64,000 nt of DNA from Clostridium sp. CAG:609 (GTDB taxonomy: Bacteria; Bacillota_I; Bacilli_A; RF39; UBA660): positions 28,310 to 92,309 of the forward strand of contig FR903525.1 of NCBI GenBank assembly GCA_000438075.1. The letters run 5' to 3'. The translations under genes were made by a program, and so were the position numbers. A model generated the notes under the pieces. That model was not told the DNA's origin, searched no databases, and worked only from the letters and a program-made list of their open reading frames with translations. The first letter of the stretch is position 1, and each line of letters begins with the position of its first letter. Positions 53,398 to 61,454 of the stretch are shown in pieces.

Positions 53398-53427
53398 CCT
53401 CATAAACCATTGGTTTATGGGGTTTTT
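53398..53427 (+). terminator. terminator of the rplM-rpsI operon
   Basis: CCTCATAAACC (53398-53408) with GGTTTATGGGG (53412-53422) and T run. Confidence 0.8.
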
Positions 53428-53521
53428 GTTTTGTAATTATTATCGTTTTCCCGTGAATAGGAAAAAGTTCAATAGAACTGGTGATAATCATAAAAAAAGT
53501 CAATATTATATGACTTTTTCA

Positions 53522-54367
53522 TTATTTTGTTATTTTATTTGATATTTTTTTTAATTCTTCCTTTTCAATTTCATTTATTGATTTTTTAGGAGTAGGTAAT
53601 TTTTCAGGTGTTGTTCCTCCGACTTTTATAATTGTATTTCTGATTGCTTGCCCAACCATATGATGTGTATTGCAAGCGTTTCTTTCTCCAGTAACATTAT
53701 TATTTTTTATTACTTCATCTGTTTGAGTAATTCTAAATAAGTTTGCTGCCAATTCGTTGCTACTCATGTGATCAAGTATTTCTTCTTTATCTGGATCAAT
53801 TCCTTTTCTTTTAGCAATGTCTTTTGCAGTTTCTCCACCATATAGACCTTTATAACCATAGTCATTAAACTTTGCATAATTGTTTACACCTGCTTTTTTT
53901 GCAGTATCAAATAAGTATTTATTTTTGTTTTTAATATTAATTCGTGTATACAGTCTTTTCTCATCTTCATTTAATTTGTTATATTCTTCTTGTGTTAATT
54001 CCATTCTTCTCGTTTGAACGGCAAAATATGTTTGACCTAATGCAACGGATTTGTGCCTTACGGGGTTTGCATTTTGAACTATTAAATAACAAGCGTATCT
54101 GCTTAATTTATAATCTATTACTTCTTTTGTTGTTGCACCAGATTTTACGATTTTCCCCTTAACGGGAAAATGGTCATCAATATTAAATCCACTTAAGTTA
54201 CAACTTAACTTTGCTTTATTTATTACTTTTGCAAAGTGTTCCCATTTACTATATTCAAGAGCTGGCATTAATTCTCTTGCTTCCCAATATTCGTTTCCTA
54301 GTTCGTCGATGTGTTTAATATTTTCAAACATTTTTTTATTATATTTTTGTATTTCATTGTTTTCCAT
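53522..54367 (-). CDS. dinD: DNA-damage-inducible protein D (DinD-like)
   Basis: The 281-residue protein matches DinD over its length: EYWEARELMPALEYSKWEHFAKVINKAKLSC, SRYACYLIVQNANP, LGQTYFAVQTRRMEL, GYKGLYGGETAKDIAKRKGI, ILDHMSSNELAANLFRITQTDE and GGTTPEKLPTPKKSI. DinD in Escherichia coli is SOS-induced and inhibits RecA. ATG at 54367 with SD AAAGGAGGT; the upstream extension is not needed. It is an insertion between rpsI and later genes. No clear LexA box was seen upstream, so regulation here is open. Confidence 0.9.
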   Translation of the reverse strand: MENNEIQKYNKKMFENIKHIDELGNEYWEARELMPALEYSKWEHFAKVINKAKLSCNLSGFNIDDHFPVKGKIVKSGATTKEVIDYKLSRYACYLIVQNANPVRHKSVALGQTYFAVQTRRMELTQEEYNKLNEDEKRLYTRINIKNKNKYLFDTAKKAGVNNYAKFNDYGYKGLYGGETAKDIAKRKGIDPDKEEILDHMSSNELAANLFRITQTDEVIKNNNVTGERNACNTHHMVGQAIRNTIIKVGGTTPEKLPTPKKSINEIEKEELKKISNKITK

Positions 54368-54528
54368 CTTTTTACCTCCTTTATACAAAAACTTTAACAT
54401 TTATTTTAATATAATATTTTGCAATTTTCAAGATGTAAATATAAACTTGTAGAATAAATATTATTTTTTTCATTTTTTTAAAATTTTGTTGTTATTTGAT
54501 ACAATATTTATGAAATGAGGAGTATAAG

Positions 54529-55125
54529 ATGAAACGTATTTTAATGAATAAAAATGTTGAAGTAATGACTTTAGAATATGATTCTATAAGTTGTAGTTTT
54601 ACTAAAATTTATAATGTGTCTAATATGGAATATGCTCCATATATAATTAGTAGAATTAGTAATGATAATTCTGCTTTATTAAAAAGAGTATCTCGTTGGT
54701 TCTTGGGACGTGGTATTCCATCATGGAGAGATAGGTTAGATTTGTTGTTACATCGATTAAATATTATTACTCCGAATGAACTACTTAATAAAGCATTTGG
54801 TTAATCATTATCTGATCAGTATTGGCTAAAGCCTTTTGATACAAATATTAAATATGATGACATAAACTTCTTTGATAATGGACAAAGTTTAAATATTAAT
54901 TATTATAGTGAAGATGAGTTGTATGTAACTGGAGAAGGTAGATTCTTTTATGAAGTGAGAAGTTTTGATGAAATTATTAAAGTTGTTAAAGATATTAAAA
55001 GAATTGATGTATCTAAGTTAAAAGGAATACCTGAGTGGTTTGATAATTTATTGCATCAATATCAAGAGTTTACTCACATCTCAAATGAAAGAATTAATAA
55101 ATTAAAGAAATTAATAGAGGAATAA
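54529..55125 (+). pseudogene. HipA/excisionase-like gene broken by a stop codon
   Basis: Two in-frame parts (54529-54801 and 54805-55125) are separated by a TAA at 54802-54804. The first encodes WFLGRGIPSWRDRLDLLLHRLNIITPNELLNKAFG; directly after the stop follows SLSDQYWLKPFD and then YDDINFFDNGQ, the continuous motif of HipA-like proteins (GLSLSDQYW...INFFDN). So the TAA likely replaces a leucine TTA. The central kinase domain of full-length relatives is absent; the second part ends with ERINKLKKLIEE. The combined 198 codons look like a deleted and nonsense-mutated toxin-type gene. Confidence 0.7.
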
Positions 55126-55199
55126 CTTAGTTAATTTCTTTTTTGCTATTGTTTTTATCTTTCTTTTTTAGTAAAATAGTTACATGTGAGGGGATAATT

Positions 55200-56066
55200 A
55201 TGAGAATTAGTAATGAATGGAAAAATTATGAATGTTTAGATGCTGGTAATGGCGAAAAACTTGAACGTTGGGGAAATGTTTTGTTGCGTAGACCTGAACC
55301 TTTAGCTATGTGGCCAATTGAAATGGATGATGCATGGAAAAAGGTTGATGGTGTTTATTATAGATTTGTTGATGGTGGAGGTCATTGGGAATTTAATAAA
55401 AAGTTACCTGATTATTGGACAGTGGAATATAAAGATTTAAAGTTTAAAGTTAGTCCCACTAATTTTAAACATACTGGTTTGTTTCCTGAACAAGCTTGTA
55501 ATTGGGATTTTTGTATGAATAAAATTAGAAATGCTAAAAGAAGTATTAAAGTTCTTAATTTGTTTGCTTATACTGGTGCTGCTACTGTTGCATGTAGTAA
55601 GGCTGGAGCTGAAGTTGTTGTTCATGTTGATGCTGCTAGAGGTATGGTTGAATGGGCAAAAGAAAATGCAAAACTTTCTGGAGTTGAAAATAACTATATT
55701 AGATTTTTAGTTGACGATTGTTTAAAATTTGTTGAAAGAGAAATAAGACGTGGTAATAAATATGATGCTATTATTATGGATCCACCTTCATATGGAAGAG
55801 GACCTAGTGGTGAAGTTTGGAAACTTGAAAAGAACTTAGAAGAACTTGTTAGTAGATGTGCACTTTTACTTAGTGATAATCCATTGTTTTTTCTTATAAA
55901 TGCTTATACAACTGGAGTATCAAGTACGGTTTTATATAATATTTTAAAACTAACTGTTGGTAAGACATATGGTGGTGTTATTGATGCTGGAGAAATTGGG
56001 CTTCCAATAAAGAGAAACGATTTAGTGCTTCCATGTGGTATTTATGGGTTATGGCAAGATGAATAA
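55200..56066 (+). CDS. SAM-dependent RNA methyltransferase (RlmI-like)
   Basis: The 288-residue protein has the SAM fold ([30 protein letters not shown] pattern, residues about 110-145), [25 protein letters not shown] and ends in CGIYGLWQ. It is close to class I rRNA cytosine methyltransferases but lacks the N-terminal PUA domain of RlmI, so the exact site is unknown. ATG at 55200 with SD GAGGGGA. It overlaps the next gene by 8 bases. Confidence 0.85.
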   Translation: [288 protein letters not shown]

Positions 56067-56745
56067 AATTATATATGAAGATAATCATTTATTGGTAGTT
56101 GAAAAGCCAAGAAATATGTTGGTTCAAGAAGATAGTACAAAAGATTTAGATCTGCTTAGTAGTTTGAAAAGTTATATTAAAGAAAAATATAATAAACCTG
56201 GGGATGTTTATTTGGGACTTGTTCATAGATTAGATAGACCAGTAGGTGGCTTAATGGTTTTTGCAAGAACTAGTAAAGCTGCATCAAGATTATCTGAAGC
56301 AATTAGAGTTCATGATTTTCATAAAAGTTATTTGGCAGTTGTTGAAGGTAAGTTAGATAAAAATGGTGTTTTTGAAGATTATTTAAAAAAGATTGAATCT
56401 GAAAATAAAACTATTGTGGATAAGGAAGGCAAATATTCAAAATTATCATATGAAGTTTTAGGTTATAAAGATAATTTAAGTTTGGTTTTAATTAATTTGG
56501 AAACTGGAAGGTCTCATCAGATAAGAGTTCAATATTCATCAAGGAATCATCCTTTGTGGGGAGATCAAAAATATAATAAAAATGCATTACCTAAAGAACA
56601 AATTGCATTGTGGTCATGTAGTTTAGAATTTGTGCATCCGACATTAAAAGAAAAGTTATTATTTAAATTAGAACCACCACTTAAAGAATATCCATGGAGT
56701 TTATTTGGAGGTGAAATAGAAAAATGGAAGAATACAAAGAAATAG
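56059..56745 (+). CDS. RluD-family pseudouridine synthase
   Basis: The 228-residue protein has the RluA/RluD catalytic motif HRLDRPVGGLMVFARTSKAA (Asp) near residue 57, ETGRSHQIRVQ and CSLEFVHPTLKE. It lacks the S4 domain of true RluD, so the target is probably a 23S rRNA or tRNA site not specified. ATG at 56059 is inside the end of the methyltransferase gene. Coupled to the next gene (overlap of 22 bases). Confidence 0.87.
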   Translation: MNKIIYEDNHLLVVEKPRNMLVQEDSTKDLDLLSSLKSYIKEKYNKPGDVYLGLVHRLDRPVGGLMVFARTSKAASRLSEAIRVHDFHKSYLAVVEGKLDKNGVFEDYLKKIESENKTIVDKEGKYSKLSYEVLGYKDNLSLVLINLETGRSHQIRVQYSSRNHPLWGDQKYNKNALPKEQIALWSCSLEFVHPTLKEKLLFKLEPPLKEYPWSLFGGEIEKWKNTKK

Positions 56746-57548
56746 AAAGAAGTATTATAAAAAAATATAGAAAAGAAATTTGGGCAAAGTTTGTTAAAGC
56801 TTGTAAAGAATATGAACTTATTAATGAAGGGGATAAAGTAATGGTATGTATTTCTGGAGGAAAAGATTCATTTTTACTTGCAAAGTGTGTTGAAGAATTG
56901 CAAAAACATGGCGGGGTTAAATTTGATGCTTTTTATGTTTGTATGAATCCGGGGTATAATGATGCAAATAAAGAGATGATTTTAAATAATGCTAAAAAAT
57001 TAAATATAAATTTAGAGATGTTTGATAGTGATATATTTGATGTTGCAAATATGTTAAATGAAAAAAGTCCTTGTTATATGTGTGCTAGAATGAGAAGAGG
57101 ATATCTTTATAATAAAGCAAAAGAACTTGGATGTAATAAAATTGCATTGGGTCATCATTTTGATGATGTTATTGAAACAACACTTTTATCAATGTTTTAT
57201 GGAAGTGAAGTTAAAACTATGTTACCAAAACTTCATAGTGAAAATTATGAAGGGTTAGAATTAATTAGACCTCTTTATTTAGTTAAAGAAAACAATATAC
57301 TTGGTTGGGTTAAATATAATAATTTAAAGTTTATTAATTGTGCTTGTAAATTTACTGAAAAAGTAAATGGGGATATAAATTTAAGTAAAAGAAGAGAAAT
57401 GAAAGAGTTAATTAAACATTTAAGAAGTTTGAATCCTGATATTGATTATAATATATTTAAGTCATTAGATAATGTTAATTTAAATTGTGTACTTGGTTTT
57501 AAAAAGGATGGAGTATATAAAAGTTTTATGGAAGATTATGATAAGTAG
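56724..57548 (+). CDS. TtcA/TilS-family tRNA-modifying ATPase
   Basis: The 274-residue PP-loop protein has CISGGKDSFLLAKC near residue 41, the CYMCARMRRGYLYNKAKELG segment with a CxxC, GHHFDDVIETTLLSMFYGSEVKTMLPKL, and INCACKF. These features match TtcA-type 2-thiocytidine tRNA synthetases (iron-sulfur), rather than TilS. SD GGAGGTGA lies at the end of the previous gene. Three consecutive RNA-modifying enzymes form one operon. Confidence 0.87.
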   Translation: MEEYKEIERSIIKKYRKEIWAKFVKACKEYELINEGDKVMVCISGGKDSFLLAKCVEELQKHGGVKFDAFYVCMNPGYNDANKEMILNNAKKLNINLEMFDSDIFDVANMLNEKSPCYMCARMRRGYLYNKAKELGCNKIALGHHFDDVIETTLLSMFYGSEVKTMLPKLHSENYEGLELIRPLYLVKENNILGWVKYNNLKFINCACKFTEKVNGDINLSKRREMKELIKHLRSLNPDIDYNIFKSLDNVNLNCVLGFKKDGVYKSFMEDYDK

Positions 57549-57602
57549 TCTTTCTTTTTGTGAATAATATATAATAATTAAATATAAAGCATAAATATTA
57601 AT

Positions 57603-58253
57603 ATGAAGAATTATTATGTTAAGATTATGTTTTTGTTTATTATATTGTTTTTAGTTTTATATGGGAATCCTGTTAAGGCTGATTTACCTATGCAAGGAAA
57701 AGTTATTGTTGTTGATGCTGGTCATGGTGGTCTTGATCCGGGTGCTATATATAGAGATATATATGAAAAAGATATTACATTAAATATATCAAAATATTTA
57801 TATGAGTATTTGTCTAGTTGCGGTGCAACAGTCATTATGACTAGGGATAGTGATAGTGATTTAAGTAATGGAGTAAATAATCATAGAAAGAAAAAAGATT
57901 TTGATGAAAGAATAAAGATTATTAATAAAAAATATGTTGATATGTATGTATCAATACATTTAAATTATTTGATTAATTATAGATATAATGGACCTCAGGT
58001 ATTTTTTAATAAAGATAATAAAAATACTGCAGTTAAAATACAAGAATATATTAATAAAAAATTGGGTACAGATAGAAGTGTAAAAAAAATACCAGGGGAT
58101 ACTTACATGTATGGTAAATTAAATAGTAAAGGTGTTTTAGTTGAATGTGGTTTTTTATCTAATAAAGAAGAAAGAGATAAATTAATAACAGAAGAATATC
58201 AAAAAGAATTTGCAAAAATACTTGGAGATGCTATAATAAATTATTATAATTAA
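57603..58253 (+). CDS. cwlD: N-acetylmuramoyl-L-alanine amidase CwlD
   Basis: The 216-residue protein has a signal peptide (MKNYYVKIMFLFIILFLVLYGNPVKA) and an amidase_3 domain: VIVVDAGHGGLDPGAI (zinc His), EKDITLNI (zinc Glu), VSIHLNYL (zinc His) and VECGFLSNKEE (catalytic Glu). CwlD makes muramic-delta-lactam in spore cortex in Bacillus, and the gene lies downstream of rpsI there as here. Its distance to the SD is poor; no alternative start seen. Confidence 0.88.
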   Translation: MKNYYVKIMFLFIILFLVLYGNPVKADLPMQGKVIVVDAGHGGLDPGAIYRDIYEKDITLNISKYLYEYLSSCGATVIMTRDSDSDLSNGVNNHRKKKDFDERIKIINKKYVDMYVSIHLNYLINYRYNGPQVFFNKDNKNTAVKIQEYINKKLGTDRSVKKIPGDTYMYGKLNSKGVLVECGFLSNKEERDKLITEEYQKEFAKILGDAIINYYN

Positions 58254-58369
58254 GTTAAAATTACATTGTTTCACTTTTTTTTCACAGTTTTTTTACATTA
58301 AAGACATTAAATAGAGGTATATTTATTATGTTGATTGTGATATAATGTTTATAGTAAAGGCGGTATAGT

Positions 58370-59305
58370 GTGAAATCGAAGACATTTAAAACATTAGATG
58401 AACAAATTGACATACTGGTTAACAAAGGTTTAGTGGTAGATGATGTTGAAGCCACTAAAAGTATTTTGTTACGTGAAAATTATTTCTTTTTAAGTGGATA
58501 CCGTCATCTATTTATGGATCCAATAGATAATAAAAGGTATTTGGAAGGAACAACATTTAAAGAGTTATATTCTATGTTTTTGTTTGATAGACAAATAAGA
58601 AATATAATATTTAAAAATATCTTGATTGTTGAAAATAATTTAAAGAGTATACTTGCTTATGTAATGAGTAAGAACCATGGTTTTAAAGAAAATAATTATT
58701 TAAATCCGAATAATTTTGTTAGAGATTCTAGAAAGAATAGACAGATTAATGACTTAATTAGAAAGATGAAAAGACAAATTAGCGTAAATGGAAAACAACA
58801 TACAGCAACAGCACATTACATTATAAATTATGGGTACATTCCATTGTGGGTAGTAGTTAAAGTATTATCATTTGGTATTGTTGGAGAACTTTATACTATA
58901 CTTCAGTATCAAGATCAAAAAGAAATAGCTGATGTATTTGGTGTAAGTATCAAAAATATGGTTGATTATTTACCTATTTTAGCTAATTATAGAAATTTAT
59001 GTGCCCATGAAGATATTTGTTATATTAATAGAACTCAGAAAGCTATTGATGATACAAAATATCATAAGTTATTGTATATTCCTATAAATAATGAGGAATA
59101 TATATATGGTAAGAATGATTTATTTGCATTAGTGATTATTCTTAAAACGTTGTTAGATCCAGATAATTTTAATTTATTTATAAATGAGGTAAGTTATGAA
59201 TTAGATAGGTTGTCTGGTAAGCTCAATGTAATAAAGATAGAAAAAGTATTACATGAAATGGGATTTCCAAATAATTATAAAGAAATAGTGAGGTTAGAAA
59301 AATGA
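58370..59305 (+). CDS. Abi_2-family (AbiD/F-like) abortive-infection protein
   Basis: The 311-residue protein shows the Abi_2 family pattern: TLDEQIDILVNKGL, LLRENYFFLSGYRHLF, LYSMFLFDRQIRNIIFKNILIVENNLKSILAYVMS, and NYRNLCAHEDICY, where R-xxxx-H is the HEPN RNase motif. Abi_2 proteins act in abortive infection against phages, probably by RNA cleavage. GTG start preceded by AAAGGCGG. It overlaps htrA by 4 bases (ATGA), an unusual coupling of a defence-type toxin with a protease. Confidence 0.85.
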   Translation: MKSKTFKTLDEQIDILVNKGLVVDDVEATKSILLRENYFFLSGYRHLFMDPIDNKRYLEGTTFKELYSMFLFDRQIRNIIFKNILIVENNLKSILAYVMSKNHGFKENNYLNPNNFVRDSRKNRQINDLIRKMKRQISVNGKQHTATAHYIINYGYIPLWVVVKVLSFGIVGELYTILQYQDQKEIADVFGVSIKNMVDYLPILANYRNLCAHEDICYINRTQKAIDDTKYHKLLYIPINNEEYIYGKNDLFALVIILKTLLDPDNFNLFINEVSYELDRLSGKLNVIKIEKVLHEMGFPNNYKEIVRLEK

Positions 59306-60426
59306 ATGAAGAAAAGATTGAAGTAAAGAATAAGGAAAGAAGAAAAATTATTTATTATTTGATTGCCTTTTTTGTGGGTTGTTTAGCTATGTATGCAGTT
59401 GTGTATTATTTTCCAACTAGTATAACTCAAAATATTACTAAGTTAGAAAAGGATGTAACTGTTACAGATAAAGGAATAGCAGATGCTGTTGAAAAGGTTT
59501 ATGATGCAGTAGTAGTTGTTTCAACATATCAAGATGATACATATACAGCATCTGGTACTGGTTTTGTTTATAAAAAAGATAATAAAACATATTATATTTT
59601 AACTAATCATCATGTTATTGATGGTGGTAATAAAGTTACTGTATCATTTACTGATGGAACTGTTTTAGAAACAAAGGTTGTGGGTTCTGATCAATATGCT
59701 GATATTGCAGTTTTAACTGTTGAATCTGATAAAGATTTAAGTGTTGTTGAAATTGGTAAGAGTGAAGATTCTAGAGTTGGGGATACTACTTTTGCAGTAG
59801 GGGCACCACTTGATAGTGCTTATTCTTGGACAGTAACTAGAGGTATTTTATCTGGTAAAGATAGAATGGTTGAAGTATCACTTTCAAATAATAAAAATAG
59901 TGATTATGTTATGAAGGTTTTACAAACTGATGCTGCGATTAATTCTGGTAATAGTGGTGGACCTTTGTGTAATAGTAATGGGGAAGTTATTGGTATTACA
60001 TCACTAAAACTTGTTAGTAGTGGAGTTGAAGGAATGGGATTTGCTATTCCAATTGAATTTGCTATTAATAAAGCTGAAGATTTAATTAAAGGAGAAAGTA
60101 CTGAATATCCATATATTGGAGTATCAATGTTTGATGTATCAACTGCTTATTATTCTTATCAATATAGTAGTTTAATTAAAGAATCTGGTTTAACAAGTGG
60201 TGTTATTGTTGCGGGTGTTGAAAAGGGAAGTCCTGCAAGTAGTGCTGGTTTAAAAACTAAAGATATTATTACAAAGATAGATAATGAAGATGTTAAAAAT
60301 ATTGCTTATTTAAGATATTATTTATATCAACATAAAGCTGGGGATACAATTAAGGTTACTGTTTATAGAGATGGTAAAGCTAAAGAAATTAGTGTGAAAT
60401 TAGGAACAAGTAAGCAAACTACGTAA
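59302..60426 (+). CDS. HtrA/DegP-like serine protease
   Basis: The 374-residue protein has an N-terminal membrane anchor (IIYYLIAFFVGCLAMYAVVYYF), a trypsin-like domain with the triad in TNHHVIDGG (His), YADIAVL (Asp) and AAINSGNSGGPL (Ser), and a C-terminal PDZ domain (YIGVSMFDVS...AGLKTKDIITKIDNEDV). HtrA-type proteases degrade misfolded proteins at the cell surface. Translationally coupled to the Abi gene. Confidence 0.92.
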   Translation: MNEEKIEVKNKERRKIIYYLIAFFVGCLAMYAVVYYFPTSITQNITKLEKDVTVTDKGIADAVEKVYDAVVVVSTYQDDTYTASGTGFVYKKDNKTYYILTNHHVIDGGNKVTVSFTDGTVLETKVVGSDQYADIAVLTVESDKDLSVVEIGKSEDSRVGDTTFAVGAPLDSAYSWTVTRGILSGKDRMVEVSLSNNKNSDYVMKVLQTDAAINSGNSGGPLCNSNGEVIGITSLKLVSSGVEGMGFAIPIEFAINKAEDLIKGESTEYPYIGVSMFDVSTAYYSYQYSSLIKESGLTSGVIVAGVEKGSPASSAGLKTKDIITKIDNEDVKNIAYLRYYLYQHKAGDTIKVTVYRDGKAKEISVKLGTSKQTT

Positions 60427-60437
60427 GCTTACTTTTT
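60408..60437 (+). terminator. terminator after htrA
   Basis: AAGTAAGC (60408-60415) with GCTTACTT (60427-60434) and T run, spanning the stop codon. Confidence 0.7.
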
Positions 60438-60455
60438 TCTGATATTGGAGGGTAT

Positions 60456-61049
60456 ATGAAATTAAAAAGATTTTTAGCATATTTTATAGATATTATGATT
60501 GTGGGATTAGTTGCAAGTAGTTTAGCAAATATAAGGATAATTAATCCGTATTATGATGAGTATTTAGAAGTTCAAGATAAAATAAGGGAAGCTTATAATG
60601 ATGTTAATGAAGATAATATATTGGATGTTGTATTTAAAGAAGATAATATTAATTTATATAGAGATTTAAGTAAGTGTAACAGTATTACATCAATTATATC
60701 TGTTTGTTGTTATGTTTTATATTTTGTTGGATTTCAAAAATGGAATAAGGATCAAACTGTTGGAAAGAAGCTTATGGGAATAAAGGTTGTATCTGTAGAT
60801 AAAAAAGAGGTTAGTGGATTAGATTATTTAATAAGAAGTGTATTTGCATATAATTTATTGTTTACTTCTTTAAATGTTTGGGTTTCTTTTAGATTTAGTG
60901 GTAATATGTATTTAAATTTAACATCAATATTTAGTAGTGTTGGAAGTTTAATAACATTAATTACTTATTTAATGATTTTGGTAAGAAGTGATGGAAGAGG
61001 TTTACATGATATAGTTGGACATACTAAAGTAGTGTTGGATAATGAATAA
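60456..61049 (+). CDS. RDD-family membrane protein
   Basis: The 197-residue protein has the RDD family layout: opening MKLKRFLAYFIDIMIVGLVASSL (the first Arg-x5-Asp feature), QTVGKKLMGIKVV, and a final DGRGLHDIVGHTKVV. Three membrane segments. The family is of uncertain function, often ion- or stress-related. SD TTGGAGGG. It follows the htrA terminator and ends in a shared terminator. Confidence 0.87.
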   Translation: MKLKRFLAYFIDIMIVGLVASSLANIRIINPYYDEYLEVQDKIREAYNDVNEDNILDVVFKEDNINLYRDLSKCNSITSIISVCCYVLYFVGFQKWNKDQTVGKKLMGIKVVSVDKKEVSGLDYLIRSVFAYNLLFTSLNVWVSFRFSGNMYLNLTSIFSSVGSLITLITYLMILVRSDGRGLHDIVGHTKVVLDNE

Positions 61050-61052
61050 TAA

Positions 61053-61080
61053 AACCCAGGCATTTATGCTTGGGTTATTT
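61053..61080. terminator. terminator shared by the RDD gene and the XRE gene
   Basis: AACCCA-x-GCA (61053-61062) pairs with TGC-x-TGGGTT (61067-61076); T-rich on both strands. It overlaps the 3' end of the minus-strand XRE gene. Confidence 0.65.
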
Positions 61081-61330
61081 CATGTTTAGAATTATTTTGT
61101 TTTGCTAATATAGATTTTTTATATGGTTCTTTTGTATCTGTTCTACCTATTAGGTAATCAACTGATACGTTATAAAAGTCTGCTAAATCACTTATATAAT
61201 GAAGTGGTATTAATCTTTTGCCAATTTCATATTCACTATATTGTTGTCTTTTAATACCAAGTGCTTTAGCTACATCTTCTTGTTTTATATCTCTATCTTT
61301 TCTTATTTCTCTTAATCTATCTATGTTCAC
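61064..61330 (-). CDS. XRE-family transcriptional regulator
   Basis: The 88-residue protein has a Cro/CI helix-turn-helix (IRKDRDIKQEDVAKALGIKRQQYSEYEIG) and LADFYNVSVDYLIGRTDTKEPYKKSIL, matching the 41970-42206 regulator. The GTG start at 61330 follows GAGGTGAATATA. Its start region is the mirror image of the start region of the divergent surface gene at 61450. It probably represses both genes from a palindromic site (61369-61390). Confidence 0.88.
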   Translation of the reverse strand: MNIDRLREIRKDRDIKQEDVAKALGIKRQQYSEYEIGKRLIPLHYISDLADFYNVSVDYLIGRTDTKEPYKKSILAKQNNSKHEITQA

Positions 61331-61454
61331 TATATTCACCTCATGAATATTGTTGCATATTATTTTAAGTTTTGCTTGACAACGCAAAACATCTATTGCA
61401 TAATTATATTAGAAAAATAAGATAAAGCATTTTTCATGAGGTGAATATAGTGAA
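61326..61454. promoter_or_regulatory. divergent promoter bounded by a perfect 22-bp inverted repeat
   Basis: Bases 61326-61347 and 61433-61454 are exact inverted copies (first half TTCACTATATTC...); they include the SD and GTG start codons of both divergent genes. Between them (85 bp) lies TTGACA (61376-61381), 17 bases, CATAAT (61399-61404), pointing right. A palindrome GTTTTGC-N8-GCAAAAC (61369-61390) covers the -35 and is a likely operator. The layout fits an invertible promoter, or simple divergent regulation with duplicated translation starts. No recombinase gene is in the window. Confidence 0.75.

Noticed and set aside
54368..54528. LexA/SOS box upstream of dinD
   Set aside because: No GAAC-N4-GTTC palindrome was found in the region.
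54802..54804. Recoded stop or altered genetic code in the HipA-like gene
   Set aside because: All other genes use TAA, TAG and TGA as normal stops and TGG for tryptophan; a simple nonsense mutation is more likely.
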